DNA of 64,000 nt from Paracoccaceae bacterium. Its GTDB lineage: Bacteria > Pseudomonadota > Alphaproteobacteria > Rhizobiales > Stappiaceae. Positions 8,850 to 18,420 of the stretch are shown here, in pieces (position 1 is the stretch's first letter; each line of letters opens with the position of its first letter). The notes under the pieces are model-generated. The model made no database searches. It had not been told where the DNA came from and was given only the letters and a program-made list of their open reading frames with translations. Location: the NCBI GenBank assembly GCA_002709505.1, contig PARB01000075.1:1-64000 (forward strand). Reading direction: 5' to 3'. The translations under genes were made by a program, and so were the position numbers.

Positions 8850-9875
8850 ATGTCCGACAACACACAGTTCAGCCTCGATCAGCTCAGTCTCGAGAGCCTG
8901 CTTGCCGGTCTGCGAAATGCCGGCGAGGCGACGCGTCTCAGGCTGCTGGCGCTTCTGGCGGATGGCGAACTGACGGTCAAGGATGCCACCGTCATTCTGG
9001 GCCAGAGCCAGCCGCGGATCTCGCGTCACCTGAAGCTTCTGACCGAGGCGGGGCTGGTGCAGCGTTTTCCGGAAGGGGCTTGGGTGTTCTATCGCCTTGG
9101 CGACGGGGCGATGGGCGATCTGGTGCGCCTGCTGCTGTCGCGGCTCGATCCGCAGGATGCGGTGCTGGCCGGGGACCGGGTGCGGCTTGCCGCAACCCGT
9201 CGCGCCAAGGCGGAAGCCGCGGCCGCCTTCTTTGCCTCCAAGGCCAAGACCTGGGACCAGGAGCGTTCGCTGCATGTGCCCGAGGCCGCCGTGGAAGAGG
9301 CAATCCGCGCGGCCATCGGCGACAAGCCCTTCGGCGCGATGCTGGACCTCGGCACCGGCACCGGCAGCCTGCTGTCTCTATTGCGCGATCAGTACTCCCA
9401 GGCGCTCGGCATCGATGCGAGCCATGACATGCTGACCGTCGCCCGCGCCAATCTGGCGCGCCAGGGCGTGAAAAGCGCACAGGTGCGTCAGGGCGACATT
9501 CACGCGCTCAATGTGCCCACCGACAGTTTCGACCTGATCTCGATCCACCAGGTGCTGCATTATCTCGACGACCCCGGTCGTGCCATCGAGGAGGCGGCGC
9601 GCGCGCTGCGTCCCGGCGGACGGTTGCTGATCGTCGATTTCGCGCCGCACAGTCTCGAGTTCCTGCGCGACACCCACGCCCACCGGCGTCTCGGTTTCGC
9701 GCATGATCAAATGAACCGATGGCTCGCCGATGCCGGCCTCGATGTCGTTCTCACCCGCGATCTGGCGCCCGATGCCGGGGATGCCGATCGCCTTACCGTC
9801 ACCATCTGGCTGGCCCGCGATCCGCGCATTGTGTCGGATCTGCCGGAGCTCAACATGACCCAGGAGGTCGCCTGA
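8850..9875 (+). CDS. sahR: ArsR-family regulator fused to a SAM-dependent methyltransferase domain (SahR-type)
   Basis: A 341-residue two-domain protein. Residues ~12-100 are an ArsR winged helix (EATRLRLLALLADGELTVKD... SQPRISRHLKLLTEAGLV). Residues ~140-320 are a class I methyltransferase fold with the SAM-binding glycine motif LDLGTGTGSLLSLL, the DIHALNVPTDSFDLI acidic loop and ALRPGGRLLIVDFAP. This architecture next to metF/metH is the SahR family, which senses S-adenosylhomocysteine and represses methionine-cycle genes; whether the domain still methylates anything is unknown. It is the first gene of the operon, 1 nt before metF, with a palindromic operator candidate just upstream. Confidence 0.82.
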   Translation: MSDNTQFSLDQLSLESLLAGLRNAGEATRLRLLALLADGELTVKDATVILGQSQPRISRHLKLLTEAGLVQRFPEGAWVFYRLGDGAMGDLVRLLLSRLDPQDAVLAGDRVRLAATRRAKAEAAAAFFASKAKTWDQERSLHVPEAAVEEAIRAAIGDKPFGAMLDLGTGTGSLLSLLRDQYSQALGIDASHDMLTVARANLARQGVKSAQVRQGDIHALNVPTDSFDLISIHQVLHYLDDPGRAIEEAARALRPGGRLLIVDFAPHSLEFLRDTHAHRRLGFAHDQMNRWLADAGLDVVLTRDLAPDAGDADRLTVTIWLARDPRIVSDLPELNMTQEVA

Positions 9876-9876
9876 C

Positions 9877-10791
9877 ATGCCGTCCACTGACAAGTTCCGC
9901 CGCTTCGAGCTTGGCTCCGGCGCCGATGTTTCCGTGTCCTTCGAATTCTTTCCGCCCAAGACGGAAAAGATGGAAGCCTCGCTGTGGCGGGCCGTGGAGC
10001 GGCTGCAGCCGCTGTCGCCGAATTTCGTGTCGGTGACCTATGGCGCGGGCGGCTCGACGCGCGAGCGCACCCACCGCACGGTGGAGCGCATCCTGCGCGA
10101 GACGGATCTTTCGCCGGCCGCGCATCTGACCTGCGTCGGCTCCTCGCGCGAGGAGGTCGATGCGATCGTGCGCGATTATCAGGCGCTCGGCGTCAAGCAC
10201 ATCGTCGCGCTGCGCGGCGATCCGATGGAGGGCATCGGCGCGATCTACAAGCCGCAGCCCGACGGCTATGCCTATTCCTGCGACCTGGTCGAGGGCATCC
10301 GCCGCATCGGCGATTTCGAGGTTTCGGTCTCCGCCTATCCCGAGCGCCATCCCGAAAGCCCGGACTGGGCGACCGAGATCGACAACCTGAAGCGCAAGGT
10401 GGATGCCGGCGCGACGCGGGCGATCACCCAGTATTTCTTCGACAACGACCTGTTCGAGACCTTCATGGAAAAGGTCCGCGCCGCCGGGATTGATATTCCG
10501 ATCGTTCCGGGCATCCTGCCGATCGTCAACTTCGAGACGACGATGGTGTTTTCCGCAAAATGCGGCACCTCGATCCCGGACTGGCTGGTGCGCCGCTTCG
10601 CGGGCCTCGACCAGGATGTGGAGACGCGCAAGCTGGTCGCCTCGGCGGTGGCCTGCGAGCAGGTGCTCGACCTCGTCGACCGGGGCGTGAGCGACTTCCA
10701 TTTCTACACGATGAACCGCGCCGAACTGACCTATGCGATCTGTCACACGCTGGGCCTGCGCCCGGCGCCGGAAGAAAAGCAGGCGGCCTGA
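9877..10791 (+). CDS. metF: Methylenetetrahydrofolate reductase
   Basis: A 304-residue flavoprotein that reduces 5,10-methylene-THF to 5-methyl-THF, the methyl donor for the next gene. Family landmarks are [11 protein letters not shown] at the N-terminus with the catalytic glutamate, [28 protein letters not shown] and the C-terminal [15 protein letters not shown]. The length is standard for the bacterial enzyme. It sits between sahR (1-nt gap) and metH (8-nt gap), so the three genes form one transcript. Confidence 0.95.
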   Translation: MPSTDKFRRFELGSGADVSVSFEFFPPKTEKMEASLWRAVERLQPLSPNFVSVTYGAGGSTRERTHRTVERILRETDLSPAAHLTCVGSSREEVDAIVRDYQALGVKHIVALRGDPMEGIGAIYKPQPDGYAYSCDLVEGIRRIGDFEVSVSAYPERHPESPDWATEIDNLKRKVDAGATRAITQYFFDNDLFETFMEKVRAAGIDIPIVPGILPIVNFETTMVFSAKCGTSIPDWLVRRFAGLDQDVETRKLVASAVACEQVLDLVDRGVSDFHFYTMNRAELTYAICHTLGLRPAPEEKQAA

Positions 10792-10799
10792 GAGCAGAT

Positions 10800-13700
10800 A
10801 TGACCAATTCAAAGAACGCAGCGGCGATCCTCAATGCCGCCGCCCGCGAGCGCATTCTCGTTCTCGATGGCGGCATGGGGACGATGATCCAGGACCTGAA
10901 GCTGGACGAGGCCGGCTTTCGCGGCGAGCGCTTCAAGGACTGGAAAAGCGACCTGCAGGGCAACAACGACCTGTTGAACCTGACGCAGGGCGAGGCGATC
11001 CGCGACATCCACGTGGCCTATCTCGAGGCCGGCGCGGACATCGTCGAGACCAACACATTCTCCTCCACCACCATCGCCCAGGCCGACTATGGCATGGAGG
11101 AGCTCGCCTATGAGCTCAACCTGGAAGGCGCACGCGTGGCGCGGGCCGCCTGCGACATCGTCACGGAGCGCGAGCCGCATCGCCCGCGCTTCGTCGCCGG
11201 CGCGCTCGGGCCGACCAACCGCACGCTGTCGATCTCGCCGGACGTGAACAATCCGGGCTTCCGGGCCGTATCCTTCGACGAGATGAAGACGGCCTATGCG
11301 CAGGCCGCGCGCGGCCTCATCGAGGGCGGCGCCGACCTGCTTCTGGTCGAGACCATCTTCGACACGCTGAACGCCAAGGCCGCGCTTTTCGCGATCGACG
11401 AGGTGTTCGAGGAGATCGGACGCAAGCTGCCGGTGATGATCTCCGGCACGATCACCGATCTCTCCGGCCGCACGCTGTCGGGCCAGACGCCGGAAGCCTT
11501 CTGGAACTCGCTGCGCCATTCGAGCCCGTTCTCCTTCGGGTTGAACTGCGCGCTGGGCGCCAAGGAAATGCGCGCCCATGTCGCCGAGCTGTCGCGCATT
11601 TGCGACACGCTGGTCAGCGCCTATCCGAACGCGGGCCTGCCCAACGAATTCGGCGAATACGACGAAAGCCCCGAGGCGATGGCCGAGCTGGTCGGCGAGT
11701 TCGCCAAGAGCGGGCTGGTCAATATCGTCGGCGGCTGCTGCGGCACGACGCCGGAGCACATTCGCGCCATCGCCGAGGCGGTGGCCCCGCATGCGCCGCG
11801 CGTCGTGGTCGAGCCGCCCCGGCGCATGCGCCTGTCGGGTCTGGAGCCCTTCGTGATCACGCCGGAGACGAATTTCGTCAACGTCGGCGAGCGCACCAAT
11901 GTCACCGGCTCCGCCCGCTTCCGCAAGCTGATCAAGACCGGCGACTATGACACCGCGCTGGAGGTTGCCCGCAGCCAGGTGGAAAACGGCGCGCAGATCA
12001 TCGACGTGAACATGGACGAGGGGCTGCTCGATTCCAAGGACGCGATGGTCACCTTCCTCAACCTGGTGGCGGCGGAGCCGGACATCGCCCGGGTTCCGGT
12101 GATGATCGACAGTTCCAAGTGGGAGGTGATCGAGGCCGGGCTGAAATGCGTCCAGGGCAAGGCCGTGGTCAACTCCATCTCCATGAAGGAGGGCGTCGAC
12201 GCCTTCATCGCCCAGGCGAAGCTCGTGCGCCGCTACGGCGCGGCGGTGGTCGTGATGGCCTTCGACGAGGACGGCCAGGCCGATACCCAGGCGCGCAAGA
12301 TCGAGATCTGCAAGCGCTCCTACGAGATCCTCGTCAACGAGGTCGGCTTTCCGCCGGAAGACATCATCTTCGATCCCAATGTCTTTGCGGTCGCGACCGG
12401 CATTCCCGAGCACGACAACTACGGCGTCGATTTCATCGAGGCGACGCGGTTCATCCGCGAGAACCTGCCGCATGCGCATGTGTCGGGCGGCGTGTCGAAC
12501 CTGTCGTTCTCCTTCCGCGGCAACGAGCCGGTGCGCGAGGCGATGCACTCCGTGTTCCTCTATCACGCCATTCAGGCGGGCATGGACATGGGCATCGTCA
12601 ACGCCGGACAGCTTGCGGTCTATGACGACCTCGATCCCGAGTTGCGCGACCTGTCCGAGGACATCGTCCTCAATCGCCGCTCGGATGCGACCGACCGGCT
12701 GCTGGACGCGGCCGAGCGCTTCAAGGGCAAGGGCGGCAAGCAACGGGTGCAGGACCTCGCCTGGCGCGAGTGGCCGGTGGAAAAGCGCCTCGAGCATGCG
12801 CTGATCAACGGCATCACCGACTATATCGACACCGATGTGGAGGAAGCGCGCGCGCGCGCCGAACGGCCGCTGCATGTGATCGAGGGACCGCTGATGGACG
12901 GCATGAATGTCGTCGGCGATCTCTTCGGCGCGGGCAAGATGTTCCTGCCGCAGGTGGTGAAATCCGCGCGCGTGATGAAGCAGGCGGTCGCCTATCTGAT
13001 GCCCTACATGGAAGCGGAGAAGCGCGAGCAGGGCATCGAGAACATGCCGAGCGCCGGCAAGATCCTGATGGCCACCGTCAAGGGCGACGTCCATGACATC
13101 GGCAAGAACATCGTCGGCGTCGTGCTCCAGTGCAACAATTTCGAAGTGGTCGATCTCGGCGTCATGGTGCCGGCCGCGAAGATCCTGGAGACGGCGAAGA
13201 AGGAGAAGGTCGACATCATCGGGCTCTCCGGCCTGATCACGCCGTCGCTCGACGAGATGTGCAACGTGGCGGCGGAAATGGAGCGCGAGGGCTTCGACGT
13301 GCCGCTCCTGATCGGCGGCGCGACCACCAGCCTGATCCACACGGCGGTGAAGATCCACCCGAACTACAAGCGCTCCCAGGCGGTCTATGTCACCGACGCC
13401 AGCCGGGCGGTCGGCGTCGTCTCCAAGCTCTTGAGCGAGGAACATCGCGACAGCTACATCGAGGGCGTGCGCGCGGATTACGTCAAGGCGGCGGAAACCC
13501 ATGCGCGCTCGCGCTCGGGCGGCAAGCGCACGTCGATCGCCCAGGCGCGGAGCAACAGCTTCAAGCCATCCTTCGACGCCTATGCCCCGGTTGCTCCGTC
13601 CTTCCTGGGGACGAAGATCATCGACGACGTGTCGCTTGAGGATCTCGCCAGCGCCATCGACTGGACGCCGTTCTTCTCCACCTGGGAGATCAAGGGCACC

Positions 13701-14531
13701 TATCCGGCGGTCCTGACCGACAACCGCTACGGTCCGGCGGCATCGGCCCTGTTCGACGACGCAAGGCGCATGCTCGACGAGATCGTGCGCGACCGCCTGC
13801 TGACCCCCAGGGGCGTGGTCGGCTTCTGGCCGGCGGCGCGCCGCGGCGACGACATCGTGCTCTATGAGGACGAGAACCGCGCCCGCGAGCGCACCGTGCT
13901 GCACACGCTGCGCCAGCAGATGCAGCGCGGGCAGGGCGGGCGTGCCAACCTGGCGCTGGCGGATTTCGTTGCCGGAGAGGACAGCGGCATCGCCGACTAT
14001 CTCGGCGGCTTCGCGGTCACCGCCGGCCATGGCGAGGACGAGCTTGTTTCGCGCCACGTCGAGGCCGGCGACGACTACAACAAGATCCTGGCCCAGGCGC
14101 TCAGCGACCGGCTGGCGGAAGCCTTTGCCGAGCGGCTGCACGAACGGGTGCGCAAGACGCTGTGGGGCTATGCGCCGAAGGAGGATCTGTCGGTCGAGGA
14201 TCTGATCGCCGAGCGCTACCAGGGCATTCGCCCGGCGCCCGGATATCCCGCGCAGCCCGACCACACGGAAAAGGCCACGCTGTTCGACCTGATGGACGCG
14301 CCGAATACCGCCGGCATCAAGCTCACCGAGAGCTATGCCATGTGGCCGGGGTCGTCGGTGTCGGGGCTCTATTTCGCCCATCCCGACAGCCATTACTTCG
14401 GCGTCGGCCGCATCGAGCGCGATCAGGTCGAGGATTACGCCGTGCGCAAGGGCTGGGACCTAGCGACGGCGGAGCGCTGGCTCGCGCCGATCCTCAATTA
14501 CGATCCGGTACAGCGGGAGGCGGCGGAGTAG
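10800..14531 (+). CDS. metH: Cobalamin-dependent methionine synthase
   Basis: A 1243-residue, full-length MetH. Domains in order: homocysteine-binding barrel (~1-330, DGGMGTMIQ at the start, zinc-ligand cysteines in GLNCALG and [11 protein letters not shown]); folate-binding barrel (~345-610, [11 protein letters not shown] and DVNMDEG); cobalamin cap and B12-binding domain (~640-890, with the axial-ligand motif [10 protein letters not shown], histidine near residue 764); AdoMet reactivation domain (~920-1230, [16 protein letters not shown]). It transfers the methyl group from 5-methyl-THF to homocysteine. The start is the ATG 8 nt after metF, not the longer ORF start inside metF. No B12 riboswitch is seen. 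Confidence 0.96.
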   Translation: MTNSKNAAAILNAAARERILVLDGGMGTMIQDLKLDEAGFRGERFKDWKSDLQGNNDLLNLTQGEAIRDIHVAYLEAGADIVETNTFSSTTIAQADYGMEELAYELNLEGARVARAACDIVTEREPHRPRFVAGALGPTNRTLSISPDVNNPGFRAVSFDEMKTAYAQAARGLIEGGADLLLVETIFDTLNAKAALFAIDEVFEEIGRKLPVMISGTITDLSGRTLSGQTPEAFWNSLRHSSPFSFGLNCALGAKEMRAHVAELSRICDTLVSAYPNAGLPNEFGEYDESPEAMAELVGEFAKSGLVNIVGGCCGTTPEHIRAIAEAVAPHAPRVVVEPPRRMRLSGLEPFVITPETNFVNVGERTNVTGSARFRKLIKTGDYDTALEVARSQVENGAQIIDVNMDEGLLDSKDAMVTFLNLVAAEPDIARVPVMIDSSKWEVIEAGLKCVQGKAVVNSISMKEGVDAFIAQAKLVRRYGAAVVVMAFDEDGQADTQARKIEICKRSYEILVNEVGFPPEDIIFDPNVFAVATGIPEHDNYGVDFIEATRFIRENLPHAHVSGGVSNLSFSFRGNEPVREAMHSVFLYHAIQAGMDMGIVNAGQLAVYDDLDPELRDLSEDIVLNRRSDATDRLLDAAERFKGKGGKQRVQDLAWREWPVEKRLEHALINGITDYIDTDVEEARARAERPLHVIEGPLMDGMNVVGDLFGAGKMFLPQVVKSARVMKQAVAYLMPYMEAEKREQGIENMPSAGKILMATVKGDVHDIGKNIVGVVLQCNNFEVVDLGVMVPAAKILETAKKEKVDIIGLSGLITPSLDEMCNVAAEMEREGFDVPLLIGGATTSLIHTAVKIHPNYKRSQAVYVTDASRAVGVVSKLLSEEHRDSYIEGVRADYVKAAETHARSRSGGKRTSIAQARSNSFKPSFDAYAPVAPSFLGTKIIDDVSLEDLASAIDWTPFFSTWEIKGTYPAVLTDNRYGPAASALFDDARRMLDEIVRDRLLTPRGVVGFWPAARRGDDIVLYEDENRARERTVLHTLRQQMQRGQGGRANLALADFVAGEDSGIADYLGGFAVTAGHGEDELVSRHVEAGDDYNKILAQALSDRLAEAFAERLHERVRKTLWGYAPKEDLSVEDLIAERYQGIRPAPGYPAQPDHTEKATLFDLMDAPNTAGIKLTESYAMWPGSSVSGLYFAHPDSHYFGVGRIERDQVEDYAVRKGWDLATAERWLAPILNYDPVQREAAE

Positions 14532-14568
14532 TCACCGCCCGACCCTCAGAACCTGTCCGGCCCCCTTC

Positions 14569-14603
14569 ATCGGCCCGCGCGGATCATGTCCGCGCGGGCC
14601 GAT
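14569..14603 (+). terminator. Terminator hairpin after metH
   Basis: A perfect 15-bp inverted repeat, ATCGGCCCGCGCGGA / TCCGCGCGGGCCGAT with loop TCATG, begins 37 nt after the metH stop. There is no strong T-run, so Rho may assist. Confidence 0.65.
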
Positions 14604-14727
14604 TGCGTCGCCTCTGTGCCGCTGAATAGATCGTTTACAAAAACAGCCCTAATCACCGCTCGCGTGGCGGCATATCTTCGGAATCAGAAAACGGTGCCGT
14701 CTGGCACCATGAATTCCGGAGATTGAT

Positions 14728-15342
14728 ATGAGCAAATCCCTGACTGTCCTGAAGGTCGATTCGTCGGCCCGCCGCGAAGGCTCCGTCACCCGCCGCCTGG
14801 CGGATCGCGCGATTGCCGAACTGGGTGAGGGCGGCACCGAGGTCACCACGATCATTCGCGACGTCGCCGCCGGTCTGCCGGTCGTCGACGAGGCCTGGGT
14901 GGCGGCGAATTTCACCGACCCGGCCGAGCGTACGGCGGAACAGAAGGCGCGGCTTGCGCTGTCCGACACGCTGGTTGCTGAGGTCAAGGCGGCCGACGTG
15001 CTTCTCATCGGCGTGCCGATCTACAATTTCGGCATTCCCGCAGCCCTCAAGGCGTGGGTGGATCTGATCGCGCGGGCCCGCGAGACCTTCCGCTACACGG
15101 AGAACGGACCGGAAGGCCTGCTGACGGACAAGCGGGCAATCCTGGTGCTGGCCTCCGGCGGCACCACCGTCGGTTCGGAGATCGATTTCGCCACCGGATA
15201 CCTGAAACACATCATGTCGTTCATCGGCATCACCGATGTGACCGTGATTGCCGCCGATCGGCTGATGTTCGATGCGGAGGAAAGCCTCGCAGGGGCCGAG
15301 CGCGGAGTCAGCGACGCGGCAATCCGTCTGCGGGCCGCCTGA
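14728..15342 (+). CDS. azoR: FMN-dependent NADH-azoreductase
   Basis: A 204-residue flavodoxin-fold reductase. The phosphate-binding loop VDSSARREGSVTRRLAD, the isoalloxazine-binding block VPIYNFGIPAALKAWVDLIARARETF and the ASGGTT segment are those of AzoR, which reduces azo dyes and quinones with NADH. The length matches the E. coli enzyme. It has its own short upstream region and is followed by a hairpin, so it looks monocistronic. The physiological substrate is most likely quinones, by family knowledge. Confidence 0.92.
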   Translation: MSKSLTVLKVDSSARREGSVTRRLADRAIAELGEGGTEVTTIIRDVAAGLPVVDEAWVAANFTDPAERTAEQKARLALSDTLVAEVKAADVLLIGVPIYNFGIPAALKAWVDLIARARETFRYTENGPEGLLTDKRAILVLASGGTTVGSEIDFATGYLKHIMSFIGITDVTVIAADRLMFDAEESLAGAERGVSDAAIRLRAA

Positions 15343-15492
15343 CACTGCCGGTTCATTTTGCCGGTCCATGCCGGGTGGGCAGGGTGGCGCCAGGCGTCAT
15401 CATGCCCGCCCAAGGCGTGGCACCGGGCGCGAGCGCCGCACGCGAAAGTTGTTGGCCGGGCGCCTTGTGGGGCAAGGCGCCCTGCGAAATAC

Positions 15493-15515
15493 ACCGCGCA
15501 CGAAAGGTGCGCGGT
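15493..15515. terminator. Hairpin between azoR and the microprotein gene
   Basis: ACCGCGCAC-GAAAG-GTGCGCGGT is a 9-bp perfect stem followed on the plus strand by CTCTCTTT. It can terminate azoR and could also stop the convergent 27-codon gene. Confidence 0.55.
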
Positions 15516-15542
15516 CTCTCTTTGCTGAAGGGTCTGGATGCT

Positions 15543-15626
15543 TTAGATCAATCCGACCACGATCGCTGCCACGAAGACAAAGGCAGCGAAAACGGCGATT
15601 ACATTGAGATTGCGGACAAGTGTCAT
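15543..15626 (-). CDS. 27-residue single-pass membrane microprotein
   Basis: The ORF track hides this as the end of a long minus-strand ORF, but the internal ATG is preceded by GGGAGG at 7-nt spacing, the strongest kind of Shine-Dalgarno in the window. The product begins MTLVRNLNVIAVFAAFVFVA: a short basic N-terminus, then a hydrophobic helix of about 18 residues, and TAA. That pattern fits a small inner-membrane protein. No function is known to me. It faces the second DUF2336 gene across a 336-bp divergent region and ends near the azoR terminator hairpin. Confidence 0.6.
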   Translation of the reverse strand: MTLVRNLNVIAVFAAFVFVAAIVVGLI

Positions 15627-15962
15627 GGTTTGGCCTCCCGCACTCTTTCTATGTGTTAATGGTATGTTACCCGGCCCGGCGCGCAAAGCGAAAAAGATGC
15701 TGCGCTGCAATGCGACCGGGACAAATTTTTCCAACGTCGCGTTTGATACAACCCAACGTATTGATTTCATGTCGTTCGCGATGCGACAGCGCGTCGCGGT
15801 GGCGGGCGTATTCGGGCGCGGTCGCAGGGTTTCCTGTTGCGGGCCCAAAATTACGTAGCGTCGTGTCGCGAATATTGAGCATAGGTTGTATTTGCGCCGA
15901 TTAACGAGAATGAAACCCCCGCATTCTAGTTTTTTCCGGAAAAGGTCGTGAAGGAAAACGCA
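15627..15962. other. Divergent intergenic region (336 bp)
   Basis: It lies between the microprotein gene (minus) and the second DUF2336 gene (plus). It is less GC-rich than its surroundings and holds both promoters in all likelihood. The minus-strand reading frame across it is open but has no start-codon support. The final stretch carries AAGGA 7 nt before the ATG at 15963. I see no RNA gene or repeat. Confidence 0.5.
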
Positions 15963-17039
15963 ATGAATGCGACGCAACTTGCCGAGTTGGCGCGCAATGG
16001 TTCGGCAGAAAGCACGGGCGAACTTGTCTCGGCGCTTACCGATCTGTTCTGCCGGGCGCCTGACGATGAGCGCGAGCGTGTCAGCCTTGTGTTCGGCGAT
16101 ATTGTCCTGCGCGTGCTGGATCGGCTTGAGTGTGCCGCGCGGTCCGCCTTGTCGCAGCGCATCGCCGATGACGACGGAGCGCCGAAGGACCTGCTGAAGG
16201 CGCTGGCGGCGGATGAGGATCTCGACGTCGCCGCCCCGGTGCTCGAGCAGTGTCGCAACCTGTCCGACCAGGATTTCGCGGAGGTGGCGGAGACGGTTCC
16301 CGCCAGCCACCTTCTGGTTCTGTCGCAGCGCAAGGTGATCAAGCCCGTGCTGTCGCGGGTTCTGGCGCAGCGCGGCGAACCCCAGGTGCTGCATGCGCTG
16401 ACCCGCAACCATTCCGCCATTATCGGCGTCGATTCCTTCGATCTTCTGGTGGCGCGGGCGCGCAAGGATGTCGAGCTTCAGGAAGCGCTCAGCGAACGGC
16501 CCGACATTCCCGAAAGCTCAGCCGAGCGGCTGGTGCCCTTCCTGTCGCGCGAGATGGCGCAGCGGATCAAGGATCTCAACGTCAACGAGGTGCTGGTCAA
16601 GGCGATCGCCGAACGCGCCGCGCGCGAGGTCGAGATCCAGCTGCGCGAGTTCAACGGCGCCAAGTCGAAAACCGAACAGCTGATCGATGCCGCCGTTGCC
16701 GGCTCCGTTCCCGTCGACACGGCGGTGGGCGCCTTTGCGGACAAGGACCGCGCCTTCGAGCTGGGGCAATTGCTGGCGCGCACGGTGGGCTGGCCCGACA
16801 ATGTCGTCGTCCCGCTCGTCTTTCGCGAGGACGACATGCCGATCCTCTTCCTCTGCCGTCTCGGCGGGGTCTCGAACGAGGCTTACATGAAGATCGTGCG
16901 TATGCGCGCCAAGCGGATGCGGCTGTCCTCCTCCGCCTCGAGCGATGCGATGCGCAAATACGCACAGCTGAGCGAGGAAGCGGCCCGCAGCGCCTTCAAG
17001 GCGATGGCGCAGAAACTGAAGCTTCCCGCCAAGATCTGA
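15963..17039 (+). CDS. DUF2336 domain-containing protein (copy 2)
   Basis: A 358-residue all-helical protein of the DUF2336 family, the same length and layout as the copy at 5 kb. Matching blocks include ALAADEDLDVAAPVLEQCRN, corresponding to the ARPLLERSTVL block of copy 1, and RMSLSS-like basic C-terminal helices (RMRAKRMRLSS). No catalytic motif is visible. The ATG at 15963 is chosen over the upstream GTG at 15948 because AAGGA is ideally spaced for it. Function is unknown; the two copies are probably an old duplication. Confidence 0.8.
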   Translation: MNATQLAELARNGSAESTGELVSALTDLFCRAPDDERERVSLVFGDIVLRVLDRLECAARSALSQRIADDDGAPKDLLKALAADEDLDVAAPVLEQCRNLSDQDFAEVAETVPASHLLVLSQRKVIKPVLSRVLAQRGEPQVLHALTRNHSAIIGVDSFDLLVARARKDVELQEALSERPDIPESSAERLVPFLSREMAQRIKDLNVNEVLVKAIAERAAREVEIQLREFNGAKSKTEQLIDAAVAGSVPVDTAVGAFADKDRAFELGQLLARTVGWPDNVVVPLVFREDDMPILFLCRLGGVSNEAYMKIVRMRAKRMRLSSSASSDAMRKYAQLSEEAARSAFKAMAQKLKLPAKI

Positions 17040-17079
17040 CACAAGAGCTATCCGCCACGTGCGGGCCGCCGGTGACCTG

Positions 17080-18354
17080 TCATTCGGCCGCCACCCCGGA
17101 CGCCGCTGTCGCAAGACAGCCCTCAAGCCAGTGGGCGGCCTTCAGCGTCTTGCGGTCGTCGCCATAGGCTCCGATGGTCTGGACCCCGAGCGGAAGCCCC
17201 GCCGCGCTCCGCAGGCCGGGCACATTCGCCGCCGGCGCGCCCATCAATGTCCACACGCGGTTGAACACCGACGAGCCGGTCGAGGCGAGGCCGATGGGCG
17301 CCATGCCGGGTGCCGATGGTGTGACCAGCACATCCACCTTCGACTGGATATCGGCAAACGCACGGCGCGCCTGGTCCGCGGTGCGTTGCGCGTCGTCATA
17401 GGCGCCTGACGAGATGGCAGCGCCTTCCTCCAGCGTTTCGCGCAGGACCGGGCTCAGCTTTTCCGGCGCGAGGTCGACCTCGGCGGCCAAAGCGCGCGTT
17501 GCCTCATAGTCCTGGATCGTCTTGTGCGCGGCAAAGGCTTCGCGAAAGACCGGCGGCAGCGAGATCGATGTGACCGCCGCGCCGGCGCGTTCGGCCGTGA
17601 TGCGGACGCGCTCGAGCGCGATCGTCATTTCCTCGTCCGCCTGTGCCCAGGGCTGCGGTTCGATGAAACCGAGCCTCGGCGGGGTGGGAACCTCGCCATC
17701 CACCCGCCAGTCGCGGTCGGCCAATGCCCCGGCGCCGAAAGCGACATCGGCAATGCTCTTGGCGAAGACGCCGACCGTATCCAGCGACCAGGAGAAGATC
17801 TTCACGCCGACCGCGGGAAGGCGTCCGAAGCTCGGCTTGAAGCCGGCGATGCCGCAAAAGGCCGCCGGCCGGACAACCGAGCCGCCGGTCTGCGTGCCGA
17901 GCGCCAGGGGAAAGAAGCCGGCCGCGACGCCGGCTGCCGACCCCGAAGAGGATCCTCCCGGCGTGTGTTCGAGATCGTGGGGATTGCGGGTCGGACCGGG
18001 GCTGAAGAAGGCGAATTCCGTCGTCACCGTCTTGCCGAGAACGGCGGCGCCGGCGCGCCGCGCCAGCGCGACCACGGCCGCATCCACGGCCGGGCGGTAG
18101 CCGTCATGGATCGGCGAGCCGTAGGCGGTGGCCCGGTCGCCGGTCTCGATGTTGTCCTTCACGCCCATCGGCATGCCGGCGAGCGGCCCGTAGGCACTGC
18201 GGGCGGCGGCGCGGGCGGCCTCCACGTCGACGGACACGAAGGCGCGGATTTCCGGTTCCCGCGAGGCAATCGTCGCTGCGATTTCGTCATAAAGCGCGTC
18301 GATCGACAGAGTGCCTGCATCCAGTCTGCGCGCGATGTCGAGGGCTGACAGCAT
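17080..18354 (-). CDS. Amidase signature family enzyme
   Basis: A 424-residue hydrolase with the full amidase signature. The catalytic lysine is in MGVKDNIET (~residue 67), the cis-serine in TPGGSSSGSAAGVAAGFFPL and the nucleophile serine in GTQTGGSVVRPAAFCG. It is GatA-like in fold but lacks gatC/gatB neighbours and is shorter than GatA, so it is an amide or carbamate hydrolase of unknown substrate and not the tRNA amidotransferase subunit. It is single-gene, convergent with DUF2336 copy 2, and 66 bp downstream of ppk2 on the same strand. Confidence 0.85.
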   Translation of the reverse strand: MLSALDIARRLDAGTLSIDALYDEIAATIASREPEIRAFVSVDVEAARAAARSAYGPLAGMPMGVKDNIETGDRATAYGSPIHDGYRPAVDAAVVALARRAGAAVLGKTVTTEFAFFSPGPTRNPHDLEHTPGGSSSGSAAGVAAGFFPLALGTQTGGSVVRPAAFCGIAGFKPSFGRLPAVGVKIFSWSLDTVGVFAKSIADVAFGAGALADRDWRVDGEVPTPPRLGFIEPQPWAQADEEMTIALERVRITAERAGAAVTSISLPPVFREAFAAHKTIQDYEATRALAAEVDLAPEKLSPVLRETLEEGAAISSGAYDDAQRTADQARRAFADIQSKVDVLVTPSAPGMAPIGLASTGSSVFNRVWTLMGAPAANVPGLRSAAGLPLGVQTIGAYGDDRKTLKAAHWLEGCLATAASGVAAE

Positions 18355-18420
18355 CGATTCCTCCCGGTTCAGGAATCAGATCTTGCCGACAATCGAAGGA
18401 ACTTCAAGCGTTTGCGGCGT

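Noticed and set aside
10809-14393. 1194-codon minus-strand ORF opposite metH
   Set aside because: Antisense shadow of metH with no recognisable domain or ribosome site.
15543-16412. 289-codon minus-strand ORF
   Set aside because: Most of it is antisense to DUF2336 copy 2; only the last 27 codons have a ribosome site and a sensible membrane segment, so I kept those alone.
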